A stretch of 64,000 nucleotides of DNA from Castor canadensis (GCF_047511655.1 NC_133396.1:129279490-129343489); one strand, 5' to 3'; shown: positions 21,404-33,942, counted from the first letter of the stretch. The notes: a model not told the origin generated them from the letters alone. Numbers and translations: made by a program.

Positions 21404-22867
21404 CCCTTTTATTTTAAGCACCAGTGAACGTTGGGGTTGTCTGGAGGGTCACCTGTGGCCTGTGGGTTCAGGAGCCTAGTTGGTAGCATCAGTCTAGAGA
21501 CTGATTTCCTGCATCTGTGAGCCTTGCCTGACCCATCCCCAGGAGGAGTGTCTCAGAGCTCAGGTATCCAAGAGCTCAGGCCCACAGATGTGGACGCCTG
21601 CCAAGGCTCTACATGTCTTGATTGTCGTTCTCAGGCGCTGAGTCTTTCCATGTTTCCACCTTCCCCTGATTGCAGTTCTGAGTATAAATGTCTGACAGTC
21701 TCTTGCTTGGCTTTTTCCCCTTTATAGTCTTCATAGTCCCAAGAAAACAAGACCCTTGGCCTACTTTATTCTTCTTGATTCCCTGTTACCCAGCTCTGGC
21801 ACTGGCTTGTATCTTCCTGATTCTGCCCCCTCTGTTCCGTTTTAAGCAACACCAGTCTTCCCTGTATAACTGTTGACTCTTTAGGAGTTTTTCTCCAAAT
21901 CTGTTCCTGATAGACAACCTCCTGGTTCCTGAAGTACTCAAAGGGCTGGGGTTAAAGAGAGAATTCAATATAGAAGGAAGGGAAAGAGGCTAGACAATTC
22001 TGCCCCATTAAAGGATGTAGAACTGTTCACAGCTTTGCCAGTATTTTCCCTCAGGCACCAACGAACTGACATTTCCTTTCTTCCTTTTCTCTGCCTTTTC
22101 CCTCTCCAGGCACATGAATTCATGGACAGTTAGTTCAAACCATGAGGAAGACCACCCCTCCTCCCCACCAGGTGCTCCAGACAACAGGAAGGACAATGTT
22201 CACTGAGAGCTGGACACCTAACCCCAGCACTGTCTTGTGGTCAGGTATTCCTTAGAGTAAGTCAGTTATAAGGGCGGGAAGCAAGCTAGACAACTTACAC
22301 GGATAAATCAGCAACAGCCATACTTCTCACGGCCCCCAGGTAGAATAAAATGAAAGTCATCTCTTCTCCTGCCTCCCACAGCCCTTTTTTTTTTTTTTTT
22401 GGTACTTTTGAAACAAGCAGGAATAATCATTGCTAAATCCCTGCCTGGGCTTAACCTTACCCACCCCCTACTTCAATTTGTAGATAGGGACTTGCCTGGG
22501 TTCCTTTCAAACTTTGGAGACCTAACGGGCTGAGGACAGAGAAGAGAAATTCTTGCCTTGGAAGTTGTGATCTGAAACTGTTGGCACTTGGAGTCTTATC
22601 AAGTGCTCTGAGCAGGGCATGAAAAAGCAGAGGTTGTTACTGCAACCAGCAGCAGATGGACTCTGGTTCTGGCCACAATGAGCTCTAAACCTGGATGACT
22701 TTTGTCAGGCACCATTGCCCTCCATTTGTAGCTGCTCTAGACACCAGGAACCCATGGGCAGTTGGCTCCGTGGAGTTCTTGGCAGGCAGGATACTGATTC
22801 TGGGGAAATTGGCCTAGAACGAGAGGGAAGACCTGTATTAGAAACTTAACAAGGAAAGGTTTCTGGA

Positions 22868-23052
22868 GCCAGGCATGATGGTATACTCAGGAGGCAAAAG
22901 GAAGGTCCCAAGTTCAAAACCACCCTGAGTTATAGGTAGGGAGACCCTGTCTCAAAAACAGCAAAGTTTCTGGCCTGGGGTTGTAGGTCAGTGGAGGAGC
23001 TTCTGCTTAGCATGCCTCCCCTCACCCCAACCCACCCCACCCCACCCCCCAG
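22868..23052 (+). mobile_element. B1-like plus ID-like SINE
   Basis: CAGGCATGATGGTATACTC, GAGACCCTGTCTC, then GGGGTTGTAGGTCAGTGG and a CCCCACC-rich end. Confidence 0.7.
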
Positions 23053-23081
23053 AAAAAGAAAATGCAAGAATGGGTAGGTGG

Positions 23082-24039
23082 TTACCCGTTAGAATAGCCA
23101 TCATGAGCAACACCAACAACAACAGGTGTTGGCGAGGATGCGGGGAAAAAGGAACCCTCTTACACTGTCGGTGGGAATGTAGACTAGTACAACCATTCTG
23201 GAAAAAAATTTGGAGGCTACTTAAAAAGCTGGACATCGATCTACCATTTGATCCAGCAATACCACTCTTGGGGATATACCCAAAAGACTGTTACTCCAGA
23301 GGCACCTGCACACCCATGTTTATTGCGGCACTATTCACAATAGCCAAGTTATGGAAACAGCCAAGATGCCCCAGCACTGACGAATGGATTAAGAAAATGT
23401 GGTATCTATACACAATGGAATTTTATGCAGCCATGAAGAAGAACGAAATGTTATCATTCGCTGGTAAATGGATGGAATTGGAGAACATCATTCTGAGTGA
23501 GGTTAGCCTGGCCCAAAAGACCAAAAATCGTATGTTCTCCCTCATATGTGGACATTAGATCAAGGGCAAACACAACAAGGGGATTGGACTTTGAGCACAT
23601 GATAAAAGCGAGAGCACACAAGGGAGGGGTGAGGATAGGTAAGACACCTAAAAATTAGCTAGCATTTGTTGCCCTTAATGCAGAGAAACTAAAGCAGATA
23701 CCTTAAAAGCAACTGAGGCCAATAGGAAAAGGGGACCAGGAACTAGAGAAAAGGTGAGATCAAAAAGAATTAACCTAGAAGGTAACACACACGCACAGGA
23801 AATTAATGTGAGTCAACTCCCTGTATAGCTATCCTTATCTCAACCAGCAAGAACCCTTGTTCCTTCCTATTATGGCTTATACTCTCTCTACAACAAAATT
23901 AGAGATAAGGCCAAAATAGTTTCTGCTGGGTATTGAGGGGGGGGAGAGGGAGGGGGCGGAGTGGGTGGTAAGGGAGGGGGTGGGAGCAGGGGGGAGAAAT
24001 GACCCAAGCCTTGTATGCACATATGAATAAAAAAAAAAA
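23082..24039 (+). mobile_element. L1 3' end, 5'-truncated, with perfect target-site duplication
   Basis: The frame to 23558 encodes the last 150 or so residues of L1 ORF2 (RCWRGCGEKGTLLHC, PAIPLLGIYPKD, WIKKMWYLYTMEFYAAMKKN), ending at its natural stop. A 3' UTR with a G-rich polypurine tract (23935-23996) and an A-tail (24029-24040) follows. AAGAATGGGTAGGTGG occurs at both 23066-23081 and 24040-24055: a 16-bp target-site duplication. The intact tail frame and perfect duplication indicate a young insertion. Confidence 0.95.
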
Positions 24040-24239
24040 AAGAATGGGTAGGTGGAATAGGAGACCTTGACTGCTTCTTTTTCTCTGTGGTGCAGACTCT
24101 CCATAAGCTTTGCCTGGTTTTCAGTGGCTCTTCTCCTGCCCCTGAGCTGCACCTCAGGAGTAGTCTTAGGTTTGAGTGCTCTCGCTGTGCATGTTTGCTT
24201 CCTCTTAGGTGCATTTTTACTGTTGCCTGCCTGGATAAA

Positions 24240-24665
24240 GGTGATGGTGCTAGTCGGCTTCCATTACTATAACAAAATACCTGAGATAATTTATAAAAAG
24301 TAAGTTGATTTCTACTTAGTTTTAAACAATGATCATTTGGGTTTTTTTTTTGTTTGTGGTGCTAGGAATCAAAGCTAGGGCCTTATACATGCTAGACAAT
24401 CACTCTACCACTGAGCTATACCCCCAGTTCAACATGTTGGATTGGCCCATAGCAAGGTGGTACACCACGGCAGGAGTGCATGGCAAAGCAAAGCCACTTA
24501 CCTCATGGCCAGAAAGCAAGAGAGAAGAAGAGACCAGAATTCTATTCCCCTTTAGGGGACTCATCCCCAATTACCTACTGACCTCTCACTAGAACCCACC
24601 TCTCAAAAGTTCTACCCCTTCCCATTAGCACTGTTCTGGCGACCAAGCCTTTAACATATGGCTCT
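24240..24665 (-). mobile_element. MaLR-like LTR, diverged, with nested ID SINE
   Basis: CCATTACTATAACAAAATACCTGAGA at the left and GTTCTGGCGACCAAGCCTTTAACATATGG at the right resemble an antisense MaLR LTR. An ID-like insertion occupies 24338-24431. Confidence 0.6.
24338..24431 (-). mobile_element. ID-like SINE inside MaLR LTR
   Basis: GTGGTGCTAGGAATCAAAGC to CACTGAGCTATACCCCCAG. Confidence 0.8.
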
Positions 24666-25205
24666 TTGGTGAGGGGACAGTCAAGATCCAAACTAGCAGT
24701 GAGAAGCAGGATCTTGGGGTCTGACTTCCTTATGAACACTTTCAACCAGTCTTCTAATCCCAGCTCTACCCTGCTTCCCCAGCTAGAACTTCCCAGGGAT
24801 TCCAGCTCCTCCACCTTCTGGAGGTTCCAGGATGTGAGTCATCTTGCTTCTTGTAGGCACCAGTGTCCTGCACTAGTCTTTCTGTCTGTAATGTGGAACC
24901 CAACCATTGTGTCTGCATCTTTCCTCTTCCTCAAAACTCAGAAGAATTGGTATAGGATGTGTGCAGTGTGCCTACAGAGCACAGGAAGCCCTGGCTTAGC
25001 CCAGAGGAGGCTTCCAGGAGGATTGGCTCTTGAACCAGATACCGAAGATGGGCAGGGTGTTGAAGGCAGTGACTGGCATAGGGAAAGGTATGGAAAACAT
25101 GAACACATTATATTCAGGTGACCTTGAGTAGTTTGTAGTTAAAACTTGGGATGGATGAAGGAGAAGCTAGAGAAAGATGTACAGAGCTGAATGATTGGTT
25201 TTGGA

Positions 25206-25322
25206 TTTTTTTTTTTAAAGACAGAATCTTACTATGTAGTCACGCCTGGCCTCAAACTCATGAGCATCCTGCCTGAGCTTCCTAAGTGCTGGGGTTATAG
25301 GTGTGTACCACCACAACCAACT
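25206..25322 (-). mobile_element. B1-like SINE
   Basis: AAGACAGAATCTTACTATGTAG to GGGTTATAGGTGTGTACCACC. Confidence 0.8.
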
Positions 25323-25930
25323 GAATTTCTTTTTCAAACATTCCTTGAGCGACTGCTATGCCATGAATTATTATAGATGTTAGGGAGCCAATGGGGGATC
25401 AAAAGAATTCAAACTTTTATACAAAGTCTTTAGTGGCTTTCAAGTGTCTGCATTTAAGGATAACCTGTCCTTAAAGTAGTTGGTTCTCATTCTGGGGCAA
25501 TTTTGCCCTCCAGGGGACATCTGACAATATTTAGAGATACTTTTGTTATTGGAACTGCTGTGAGGGTGTTGATGTAACACATAGAGACCAGTGATGCCAT
25601 TCAGTGTCCTATAAAGCACAAGAAAGGCCCCTACAACAAAATTCCCTCACTCCAAAATGTCAGCAGTGCTAAGATTGAGAAGCCTGGTCTTAATTAGTTG
25701 CTTACAGTTGCAAGACACAATACAGTAGGAATCAAGGTGAAAACTAATGCTCAGACCTGTGCAGTGAGGGGAAGAAGGCAAGAGTGAAATGCTTGGGATT
25801 CCACCACGTAGTGGTCAGTTGACATGGCACATGGACAGAAGAGTTGTAGGTGATGGTTTTGGATAGCATGGGATTTTCTCCTGCCCGTGTTTTCCATTTG
25901 AATTGGGAGATGAGTTTAGTTTTGACTTTG

Positions 25931-26322
25931 TATTAGTCTGCAAGGGCTGCTGTGACAACACCACCAACTAGGTGACCTAAACAGCAGACAATATTCCTCA
26001 CAGTTCTAGAGGCTAGAAGTTCTAAGATGAAGGTGTTGGCAGAACGGGTTCCTCTCTCTTTGGTTTGGAGATAGCTGCCTTCTCCCTGTGTCTGCCATAT
26101 GAGTTCTTCCTCTGTACCTGTCTGTTCTGATTTTCTCTTATAAGGACACAAGTCATGAGTTAGGACCTATCTACCCATATGAGCTCATTTTACCTTAGCT
26201 CTTAAAAGGCCCTGTTTCCAAATAGTCATATTCTCTGGGGGCATTCTGGGAGTCAGGTCTTCAACATATGAATGTAGTAGGAGAGGAGGGAGCCAATTCA
26301 CAATTCAGCCCCTAACAGACAT
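25931..26322 (-). mobile_element. MaLR (MLT1-like) solo LTR
   Basis: Antisense reading: TTAGTCTGCAAGGGCTGCTG at the left, CACAGTTCTAGAGGCTAGAAG, TCTTATAAGGACACAAGTC, and CTTCAACATATGAATG near the right end. Confidence 0.85.
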
Positions 26323-26337
26323 GTTAAGATTGAAGTG

Positions 26338-26648
26338 GCTGGAGTTTGGCTTGGTGGCTCATGCCTGTAATCCTAGCTATTCAGGAGACTGAGCTTGGGA
26401 AGATCGAGGTTCTAGGCCAGCCTAGGCAAAAAGTCCACAATACCCCATCTCAACAGAAAAAAACTGGGCATGGTGGTGCATGCCTGTCATACCAGGTAGG
26501 GTGGGAAGAGTAAATAGGATCAGGATCCAGGCTGGCCTGGACAAAAAGCACAACCCCATCTCCAAAATAACCCAAGCAAAAATGACTGGAGGCGTAGCTC
26601 AAGCAGTGTTGCACCTGCTATACCTGAGTTCAAACCCCAGTAATGCCT
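26338..26648 (+). mobile_element. Composite SINE: B1-like halves plus ID-like unit
   Basis: TGGTGGCTCATGCCTGTAATCC begins one left half, GGCATGGTGGTGCATGCC another, and the ID-like part ends GAGTTCAAACCCCAGTAATGCC. Confidence 0.85.
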
Positions 26649-26883
26649 AAAGAAATAAAAGACTGAGGTGACTGAATACTGACCCACCCATGGTGGATAC
26701 ATGACAATACTGCTCTACCACCTGGGAAGTCAGGCCCTTAGAGCTTAGGGACAGGATGGGGTCACCTGTGGAGAGTACAAAGGGCAGAGGAGACACCTCA
26801 AAGTGCAACTGTCCACTGGGTGTAGAGACCCACCAGCTCAAGAGAGGAGAAGAGAACCAAGAGGGATTGGAGGGAGGGCAGGG

Positions 26884-26972
26884 GGTGTAGTGTGTAGTTC
26901 AGTGGAATGCTTGCCCAGGGTGTACACAGCCCTGGATTTGATTCCCCAGCCCTGCCCCCTCCCCCAAAAAGT
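26884..26972 (+). mobile_element. ID-like SINE
   Basis: GGTGTAGTGTGTAGTTCAGTGG and GGATTTGATTCCCCAGC. Confidence 0.7.
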
Positions 26973-26979
26973 GTTTAGG

Positions 26980-29330
26980 GCTCAATATTAGAATCAAATG
27001 CAGCAGCAACAGAGGCAAATGGGCCTTGTATAGATCCAGTTGGAGGCTGGGAGTTGGCATTCTTTTTACTTCCCTCTGAAGTAAATTCACGTGAGAGACA
27101 AAGTGGTGAGACACTACTCATGACTTCACCTTTCCTCCAGTGGAATGGAAAGAAGCATCTGAAGAGAGAGCCTGCCAGGCTACGTGGCGTCTCCATCAAG
27201 CAACATCCATTTCCTCACCCTCTTCCTGAGCCCTGGTAGAGCCCTGGGATCCCCAACATGGGCACTTCCAATGAATTCCCAGCATTGGGGCATGAAATCT
27301 ACTTGCCATTTGAACCTAAGCTTATGAAGAGGAAGCTATGTGAACAAATCCTGCTATAATGTGACCTGTGAATGGGAATGTGAGTCAAGTCCAGAAGCAG
27401 AGCAGACGGTGGGCTATTGACAATTGACCTTGAAGGCTGAACAGTTGGCTAGGCAGACCAGGAAGGAACAAGATAGGGGCCAGCATACCGTCTCAGAACT
27501 ACACCTAGTTTCCTGACGCTGAGGCTCAAGTGCATGACAGAGTGGTAGGCTCTGTGTCCATGAAACAGACATCTCCTGACCCAAGCTAAAGAGAGAGAAG
27601 AGAGGGCTGCCCTGGCAGGTGAGGGCAGGGTGTGTGTTTTAATCACATCCCGCAGAGTGGTGGCCCCTGGTGCTATTAGGCAAGCAGATAGTACTGGAGT
27701 GCTGAGTTATGGTCAGAGAAAGACGGTGACCACCTAAGACCTGAGGGTCTGGTAATTAAAGTCCAAGGCCTCTGACCATGTTGAGGAGGGCTGTTGATGC
27801 TACATCAAGCTTGGACATGAACACCTATTTGGAAGGATTTGGGAGGACTCTTGGCTGAGGTGGCAGTGTGGGGTTTTTCCACTCACAGGAAAAGTGAGGA
27901 AGCCAGCAGGGTGCGTGTGGTTTCTTCTCCCCCATCTCCTCCCCAGTCTTGAGGAAGAAAGACAGTGCATTATAGCAGCCCATGGGCAAATAGGTGACCC
28001 TCCCCTCCCACACAGAGAGGGGTGGAGACCTGGTCAAATAATGCTCTCCTCTGGATGTCTTCCTTGTTTGTGAATTGAAGGACTTGGACTAGATCTTTAG
28101 TTAAGAATACCCCTATGTCTCTATGGACTAGCATACAGAAACCAGGCAGCTAGGAAGAAATTGAAGGATGAGGTTATCTGAGCTATAGGCATTACATACA
28201 TACCCTTCTTGCTGATCTCCTGGAGTATGGTTTTTACCCCATCAAGTCTAGGCAGGTTCTCAGAGGATTGTGGCTGCCTCTTCTGGGAGGGGCTGCTCCC
28301 AAGCTGTCAGAAAGGCAGTGGGGAAACCTCCTAAAGGATTTCATGCAGCAACAACTAAAGGAGAAGCAGCAGATCCTGGCCCAATTTGATCATCTTGTTC
28401 TAGAGTATTCTGTAGTCTTCACTTCTGATGTCTGGGCCCCTTGAAATGGACTCTACTAACCCCACACACCAGCCATATCCAATTGCTGTGTTTAAGGCTC
28501 TGCAGAGGTGTGGAAATCCAGAGTGTGGATTTCCATTTTTCTGCCTTTAGCTCCTAGCTCATAATTAAGAGCACAGATTCTGAAGCCAGAATACCTGGAT
28601 TTGAATACCAGCCATGCCACTTAATAACGATGGCCTGGACCATGTTCGTGGGTCCCACTTTCCTGATCTATAAAACGAGTCTAGAAACAGTGCCTCCTCT
28701 GGGTTATGAGGAGCAAAAACTACACAGTGTGTAGACGAGTTCTGGGACTCATTAGTGTTAGTGATTCTCGGCGGAGATGGTAACCACTACAAAAGAGGAA
28801 AGGGGCTTTATGTATTTAAGCACTTTCTCTTCCATCGCTGTTCTCCATATAACAATCCTCTGTTCTTCTTCTGCGTAATCAGTTCTTTGTGCTTCTCTGC
28901 AGCTCTTCTTTTTTCCCAAAATTAAGCTCTTTTGAAGACACCCATTCTCAATGGTTAATTATTCCAGCTTTCCCCTTAGCCAAGGCCTCTCACTACTTGT
29001 GTTTCTCCCCTTACCCCCCGAGGTTCCAGTGTTCTGGAGCCCGCACAGCCAGCTCTCTGCGTCTGAGCTCTGGCTGGAAGCCCACCTGCACAATGCGTTC
29101 CTCAGTACTCTCTGCCCCTCCCCTGCTTGCTCAAAGCCCCAGCTTCTCACCCATGCACTCAGAAGCTTCTAGGTAGGTCAGAGGGGGCCATTCATTATGT
29201 ACAGACACAGCTTTGTCCTCATTCCCAGCCACTCAGCCAGCAGTGAGACCCAAGTATTTTATCTGAGCTCCAACAAGGCTTCCAGCAGAAGGAATCAAGC
29301 AGTAATTAGGAAGGCCCAGACTTGTCATAG
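26980..29330. other. Intergenic unique-looking DNA
   Basis: About 2.3 kb with only one MIR. No coding similarity, RNA gene or promoter recognised. Confidence 0.6.
28563..28750 (+). mobile_element. MIR SINE
   Basis: Sense MIR layout: AAGAGCACAGATTCTGAAGCCAGAATACCTGG, then the ATCTATAAAACGAGTCTAGAAACAGT and GGTTATGAGGAGC segments. Confidence 0.8.
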
Positions 29331-29334
29331 TCAT

Positions 29335-29520
29335 CCCCCGCCATATTACAAACCACGCCACAACAGAGTGCCTTAAAGCAGCCACCATTTATTTACTCAT
29401 GACTCTGTAACTTGGGCAGGGCCTGGGGGTGGCTCACTCTGTGGGGTTGGTTGGGACCCAATGTGGCTGTACCCACATCTGAGGCCTTGGCAAGAATGAC
29501 TGGGAACCTGGAGGAGAGGG
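29335..29520 (-). mobile_element. Ancient LTR-like repeat fragment
   Basis: Contains AGTGCCTTAAAGCAGCCACCATTTATT and a GGGCAGGGCCTGG segment, similar to old mammalian LTR or DNA-repeat ends; family uncertain. Confidence 0.4.
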
Positions 29521-29646
29521 TTCCCTTTCTTCCTTCCCAGTCTCATCCCCCTGGGCTTTTGAACTTTGTATGACAAACAGCTTCCAGAGAATGAAAATAA
29601 ACTGTAAGACTTCTTAAACCTAGGAGCTCAGGTTCATTGAGAGGTG

Positions 29647-30108
29647 CTATGGGTTGAATTGAGTGTCCCCCAAAGTCGTCTACTGAAGTCCCAAAAACCC
29701 AGTGCCTCAGATTGGCGCCCTTCATCATTTCAGATATTACTAATATGAGGTCCTACTGGGACAGGGTGGGTCTCAAATCCAGGATGACTGATGTCCTTAT
29801 AAAAGAGAGAAATTGGGGACTGGCAGGGTGGTTCAAGTAGTAGCAAGAGCAAAGCCCTGAGTTCAAATTCCAGTATGCCCCAAAAAGGAGAAATTGGAAA
29901 TACACATGCACACAGGGAAGATGCCATGTGAAGACTGAGCTGTGCTGTCAGGTGCTAGGCAAAAGGCCTGGGACTGGACCTTCAGAGGGAACAGCCCTGC
30001 CAACAGCTCAGACTTTGAACCTTCAGAACTGCAAGACAATAAATTTCTGTTTTAAGTCACTCACCTGGGGTATAGTACTTTGTTACAAGAACTCTAGTAA
30101 ACTAACAC
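29647..30108 (+). mobile_element. MaLR (MLT1-like) solo LTR with nested SINE
   Basis: Starts GCTATGGGTTGAATTGAGTG, contains ATGACTGATGTCCTTATAAAA and AATAAATTTCTGTTTTAAG, and ends with GGTACTTTGT/AAACTAACACA-type sequence, the standard MLT1 layout. An ID-like SINE (29815-29886) is inserted in its middle. Confidence 0.85.
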
Positions 30109-30127
30109 AGGGAAAATTAAGTCTACC

Positions 30128-30255
30128 TTTTTTTGGGGGTGGGGAGTAGGTGAGACAGGGTCTCTCATTGTAGCCCAAGCTGGCCTTGAACTCTTGACCC
30201 TCCTGCCTCAGTGTCCTGCTTCTGGGATCACAGGCTTGTGCCATCAAACCTGGCT
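30128..30255 (-). mobile_element. B1-like SINE
   Basis: GAGACAGGGTCTCTCATTGTAGCCC to GGGATCACAGGCTTGTGCC. Confidence 0.85.
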
Positions 30256-31034
30256 CAAGTCCCCCTCTTGATGATGGGAAGGGTGACATGCCTGCACAGA
30301 GAGGAGGAATCATGACCATCTTTTGGACCATCCACCACAAGGTTGCCTGAGTATAGACAGGACAGCAGGCGACCCTGCCAAGATCCTGATGGGAAACTAC
30401 TTAACTTTCCCTTTTTCCAGGATACAAAGGACAGTCACATATCCTATTCATTTTCCCGTTCAAGACTTATGCCTCCCTAAGAGTTCTTCAGCCTGCACCA
30501 GAATCCTCTAAAGATATCGTAACCTGAAATTACTGGTCCTGCCCCAAGTTTCTGACTGGGGCAGAGTGAAGCCTGAGAATGTGTGTTCTAGCAGTCCCCA
30601 GTGATGCTGGCTGAGACCACCTTGAGGATCTCAACAGTGGGTCTCAGCTCTGCCTGCATGGTAGATTCGGGGGAGCTTTTAGCAAATACTAACGCCTTGG
30701 CTCTACCCTACAGCTGCTGTGCGAGGATGTGCCCAAGCTTTTTCTTTTCCTTTTCAATCTTTCTAAGTGAAGCAAATGTGCAGCTGGAGTTGAGAACTAC
30801 TGCCCTGGGGGTCCCAGACACCTGAAGAAACTGCATTCAAATGTGTTGGTGCATACTTAAAAGAAAATTGTTCCTCAGTCTGACACACAAGGCCCAAATG
30901 TAACTCTTAACCAAAACAAAGAAAAAATTGTTCCCTAACTTCGTGAGGTTAAGAAATTTGAAATTGAGTTCACTGACTTGGGTTCCCGTCACCTCTTTTG
31001 AACAGTTTGTAATTGCCTTTTCCTTTCTTTCTTT

Positions 31035-31112
31035 CTTTTTTGGCAGTGCTGGGAATCAAACCCAGGGTCTTTCGTGTGTGAGGAAAGCACTCTACCACTG
31101 AGCTACATCCCT
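31035..31112 (-). mobile_element. ID-like SINE
   Basis: GGCAGTGCTGGGAATCAAACCCAGGG to CACTGAGCTACATCCC. Confidence 0.85.
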
Positions 31113-31499
31113 GTCATTGCTTCTTATCCCATCATCCCTGTGACTTACAGAGATACTGGCCAAGAAGGAGGTGAATACTCTTTCCTCAGGAGGGAGAGGG
31201 GGATCCCTCAAGTGCCTGCATCCCTGTCTCAGGCACAGTCTTGTCTTGGAATCTAGATAATCTCAACCTTCCAAGCACCTATCCTTCCCCAGCCTCAAAG
31301 GAACAGAGCAAGCATGGCCACTGGGAAAAAGGCTGGGGCAGCAGCTGTGTGGGAGCTTATTCAAGTTCACACAGCTTAACAGTAGTGCGAGTGTTTCCCC
31401 CGCCTTCCAGACTTCAATTACACCTCAAAGGTAAGAAGAAGTAAATCCTGTTGCACTGAGCTGTCCACAGAAGGCAAGGGAAGTGCTTAGCACAGCGTC

Positions 31500-31632
31500 T
31501 GACACAGATGGTAATTTATGTACCTCATGATTTCAGCCATTTTGCACAGTAGTATCCCTAGGTGGCAGGTGAGGAAACTGGTGCAGAACTTTATCCAGGT
31601 AGGACAATGCACAGCTGGATCTGAAACGCGAG
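31500..31632 (-). mobile_element. MIR SINE fragment
   Basis: Antisense MIR core: GGCAGGTGAGGAAACTGGTGCAGA followed by CAGCTGGATCTGAAACGC. Confidence 0.65.
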
Positions 31633-31802
31633 GGGCTGCCCTTTGGTTAACAGGGAGGAAGGGGGACCGGACACAGGAGGTTTGCTGATAGGCGAAGACA
31701 ATCCACAGAACAGCCCAAACCTGAAACTAAGGTGACATGGTAAACAGGCCCAGTTTTGGAGTCATGGGAATCTGGAGGGAAGATGCAAGTGACGGGAATT
31801 TC

Positions 31803-32072
31803 TTTTGACAGTACTGAGGTTTGAACTCCGGGTCTTATGCTTGGTAGGCAGACCCTCTACCACTTGAGCCACTCCACCAGCCCTTTTTTGTGTTGGATAT
31901 TTTCTTTTTTTGTTTGCTTGTTTTTGTCTTTTTATTTATTTTTCTGGTGGGATATTTTCGAGATAGGGTCTCGAGAACTATTTGCTTGGGCTGGTTTCGA
32001 ACCGAGATCCTCCTGATTTCTGTCTCCTGAGTAGCTAAGATTACAAAGCATGTAGCACCAGCACCCAGCTGG
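31803..32072 (-). mobile_element. Dimeric SINE
   Basis: ACAGTACTGAGGTTTGAACTCC to CACCAGCACCCAGC, with a T-rich expansion (31890-31945) between the halves. Confidence 0.85.
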
Positions 32073-32234
32073 AATTTTTAGTTTTGACGGACAGGGAAAG
32101 CCAGAAGGGCTCTCCAGATTCTTTTGGTAGTGCTTAGCTGAGTGGGGTGGGGCAGTGAAGGATCCGCAGCTGACTCAAACTTCAGGCTAAGGGGAGTGGA
32201 TGAAGAAATGGGTGGAGCTGTCTCTGACTCAGTT

Positions 32235-32720
32235 GCTTTTTCTTTCAACAGGTTAAATGCCTACTGTGTGTCCTGTCCTCTGCGAGACCTTGGGAATACA
32301 GTGATGGACAACATGGATGGGCATGGGTGCTATCCACAGGAAGGACACATTCGGGGACTGAGGAGAGGGTTTACGAAGCTTAACAGTGCGTGCAAAGCAG
32401 AAGATGCAAAAAGTTCAAAAAGAGCAAGTAACAGGCCCTGGCCTGGTGTGGGTGGTTGAGGAAGGCTTCTCCAAAGACGCTTCACTGAAGCTGAGGATGA
32501 GCGGTTAGCCAGATGAGGCATCTCAAACCAGGGAACAGCACAGGCAAAAGACCCAGGGCAGGCATAAGCTCAGGCCTGCAGAGAGAGCTTCAAGAACCGT
32601 GTGGCTCAGCCAGAGGCCATGAGGTTAGTGAGATAGCCATAAGCTGTGTTAAAAAATGTATTTTCCCCAACAGCTATGAGGAAGCCACCAAAGGACTTTA
32701 AACTGGCTAACATCATGACC
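32235..32720 (+). repeat. Ancient interspersed repeat
   Basis: The order AAATGCCTACTGTGTGTCCTG, GGAATACAGTGATGGACAACATGG, GAACAGCACAGGCAAAAGACCC and ATCATGACC recalls a widespread old mammalian element. The open frame at 32142-32459 runs through it and is not considered a gene. Confidence 0.5.
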
Positions 32721-33002
32721 TAATGTGATGTATTTCTTGCCTTACCGTTCTAGAGCCCTCAAACATTAATCTCGTTTGATTGCCACAAGAACCCCATAGA
32801 GATATTATATCTGTCTTATGGATAAGAACTTTTTGAGTTCTAGAGGGCCCACCCTTTTTCTCTCCTACCAGTGGTGCATCCATGCCCACATAGACTTTGA
32901 GAAGGTGGGTGCTCCCTGTAGGAGACCCTGGAAGCCTGGCTTTCTCTCTCTGTCCTGTCTCCTAACCCTCTTGGTGATATATTTCTCCTCAGATGCCCCT
33001 GG

Positions 33003-33250
33003 CTCCTAAAGTAGCCCAACCAGAAAAGGGAGAATCATGGTCTGAGGCCTTTCAGTGGGAAAAATCTGCCACTCCCCATCCACCTGGGGCAGGGCTGACA
33101 ACAGTGGAGATGCCCTGCCTGCCTGGGCCTGTCTGAGGCTTCCTCTCTAGCCCCAATAAGCAGGGTTCCCCAGCCAGCCCAGAGCCTATAACTGAGTGTG
33201 CAGTTGCCCTGGAGCCCTAGGGATCAGGATCAGCCCCTGCATCAGCAGGG
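33003..33250. repeat. Diverged duplicated segment, copy C
   Basis: Collinear with 47722-47945: shared words such as CTAAAGTRGCCCAACCRGAA, CAGGGCTG and GTGCAGTTRCCCTGGA in the same order. No known family recognised. Confidence 0.65.
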
Positions 33251-33349
33251 GAAAGGAAAAGCCCCAGAGTGCTGGGCTGACAACTGTGGTCCTGCAGTAC
33301 AAGAGGTGGGGGTGGAAGAGAGTGCCACACTTGAGGAACACAAGGCTGC

Positions 33350-33540
33350 CGGGCACCGGTGGCTCACACCTATAATCCTAGTTACTCAGGAGGCAGAAAT
33401 CTGGAGGATCACAGTTCAAAGCCGCCCGGGGAAATAGTTTGTGAGACCCTATCTCAAAAACACCCATCACAAAGAAAAGGGCTGGTGGAGTAGCTCAAGG
33501 TGTAGGCCCTGAGTTCAAGCCTTAGTACCGAAAAAAAATA
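33350..33540 (+). mobile_element. Dimeric SINE
   Basis: GGGCACCGGTGGCTCACACC to GTTCAAGCCTTAGTACCG. Confidence 0.9.
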
Positions 33541-33599
33541 AAAAGAGCACAGGGCTGGGCACTTGAGCCGATGCCCTCTGAGGGTCTACTGTCTTCCTT

Positions 33600-33790
33600 T
33601 TATGTAGGGTTTCCTTTCATTCATATGCTAACTTTGAGTGATAGGAGGAACCCTTGTTTTATGGATAGGGAAACTGGCTTGAAGGGGTTAAATAACATTT
33701 TAAGGTCTTCCAGCTAGTTAATAGAGCTGGGATTAAAACCCAGGTTTGAGTGACCCCAGAGCTTTGGTTCTTTCCACTGAACCTCAGTAA
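33600..33790 (-). mobile_element. MIR SINE
   Basis: Antisense reading with GGATAGGGAAACTGGCTTGAAG, GCTAGTTAATAGAGCTGGGATT and AAACCCAGGTTTGAGTGACC. Confidence 0.8.
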
Positions 33791-33942
33791 CCAGAGAAGA
33801 GCTTACCCACTCCCCCACGAACCTCAGGGCTTCATGGAGGAAAAGACATTAGCACTGAGACCCTCCTTTCAGGAGCAGGAACTCAAAGGTTTGAATGAAT
33901 GAAAAACCTGGAAGGAAAAGGGTTCCAAAGGGAGACTCTGTC

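Larger units (their letters stand above)
18310..24235. other. Intergenic DNA between tubulin pseudogene and MaLR/L1 cluster
   Basis: Apart from the repeats and candidate CTCF site listed separately, I see no gene. Open frames up to about 110 codons lack recognisable domains. Confidence 0.6.

Noticed and set aside
24666-25121. 151-codon + strand open frame
   Set aside because: Begins at the end of a MaLR LTR and has no domain or codon-use signal that I can see.
32142-32459. 105-codon open frame that looked gene-like
   Set aside because: It coincides with an ancient interspersed repeat and continues into stops.
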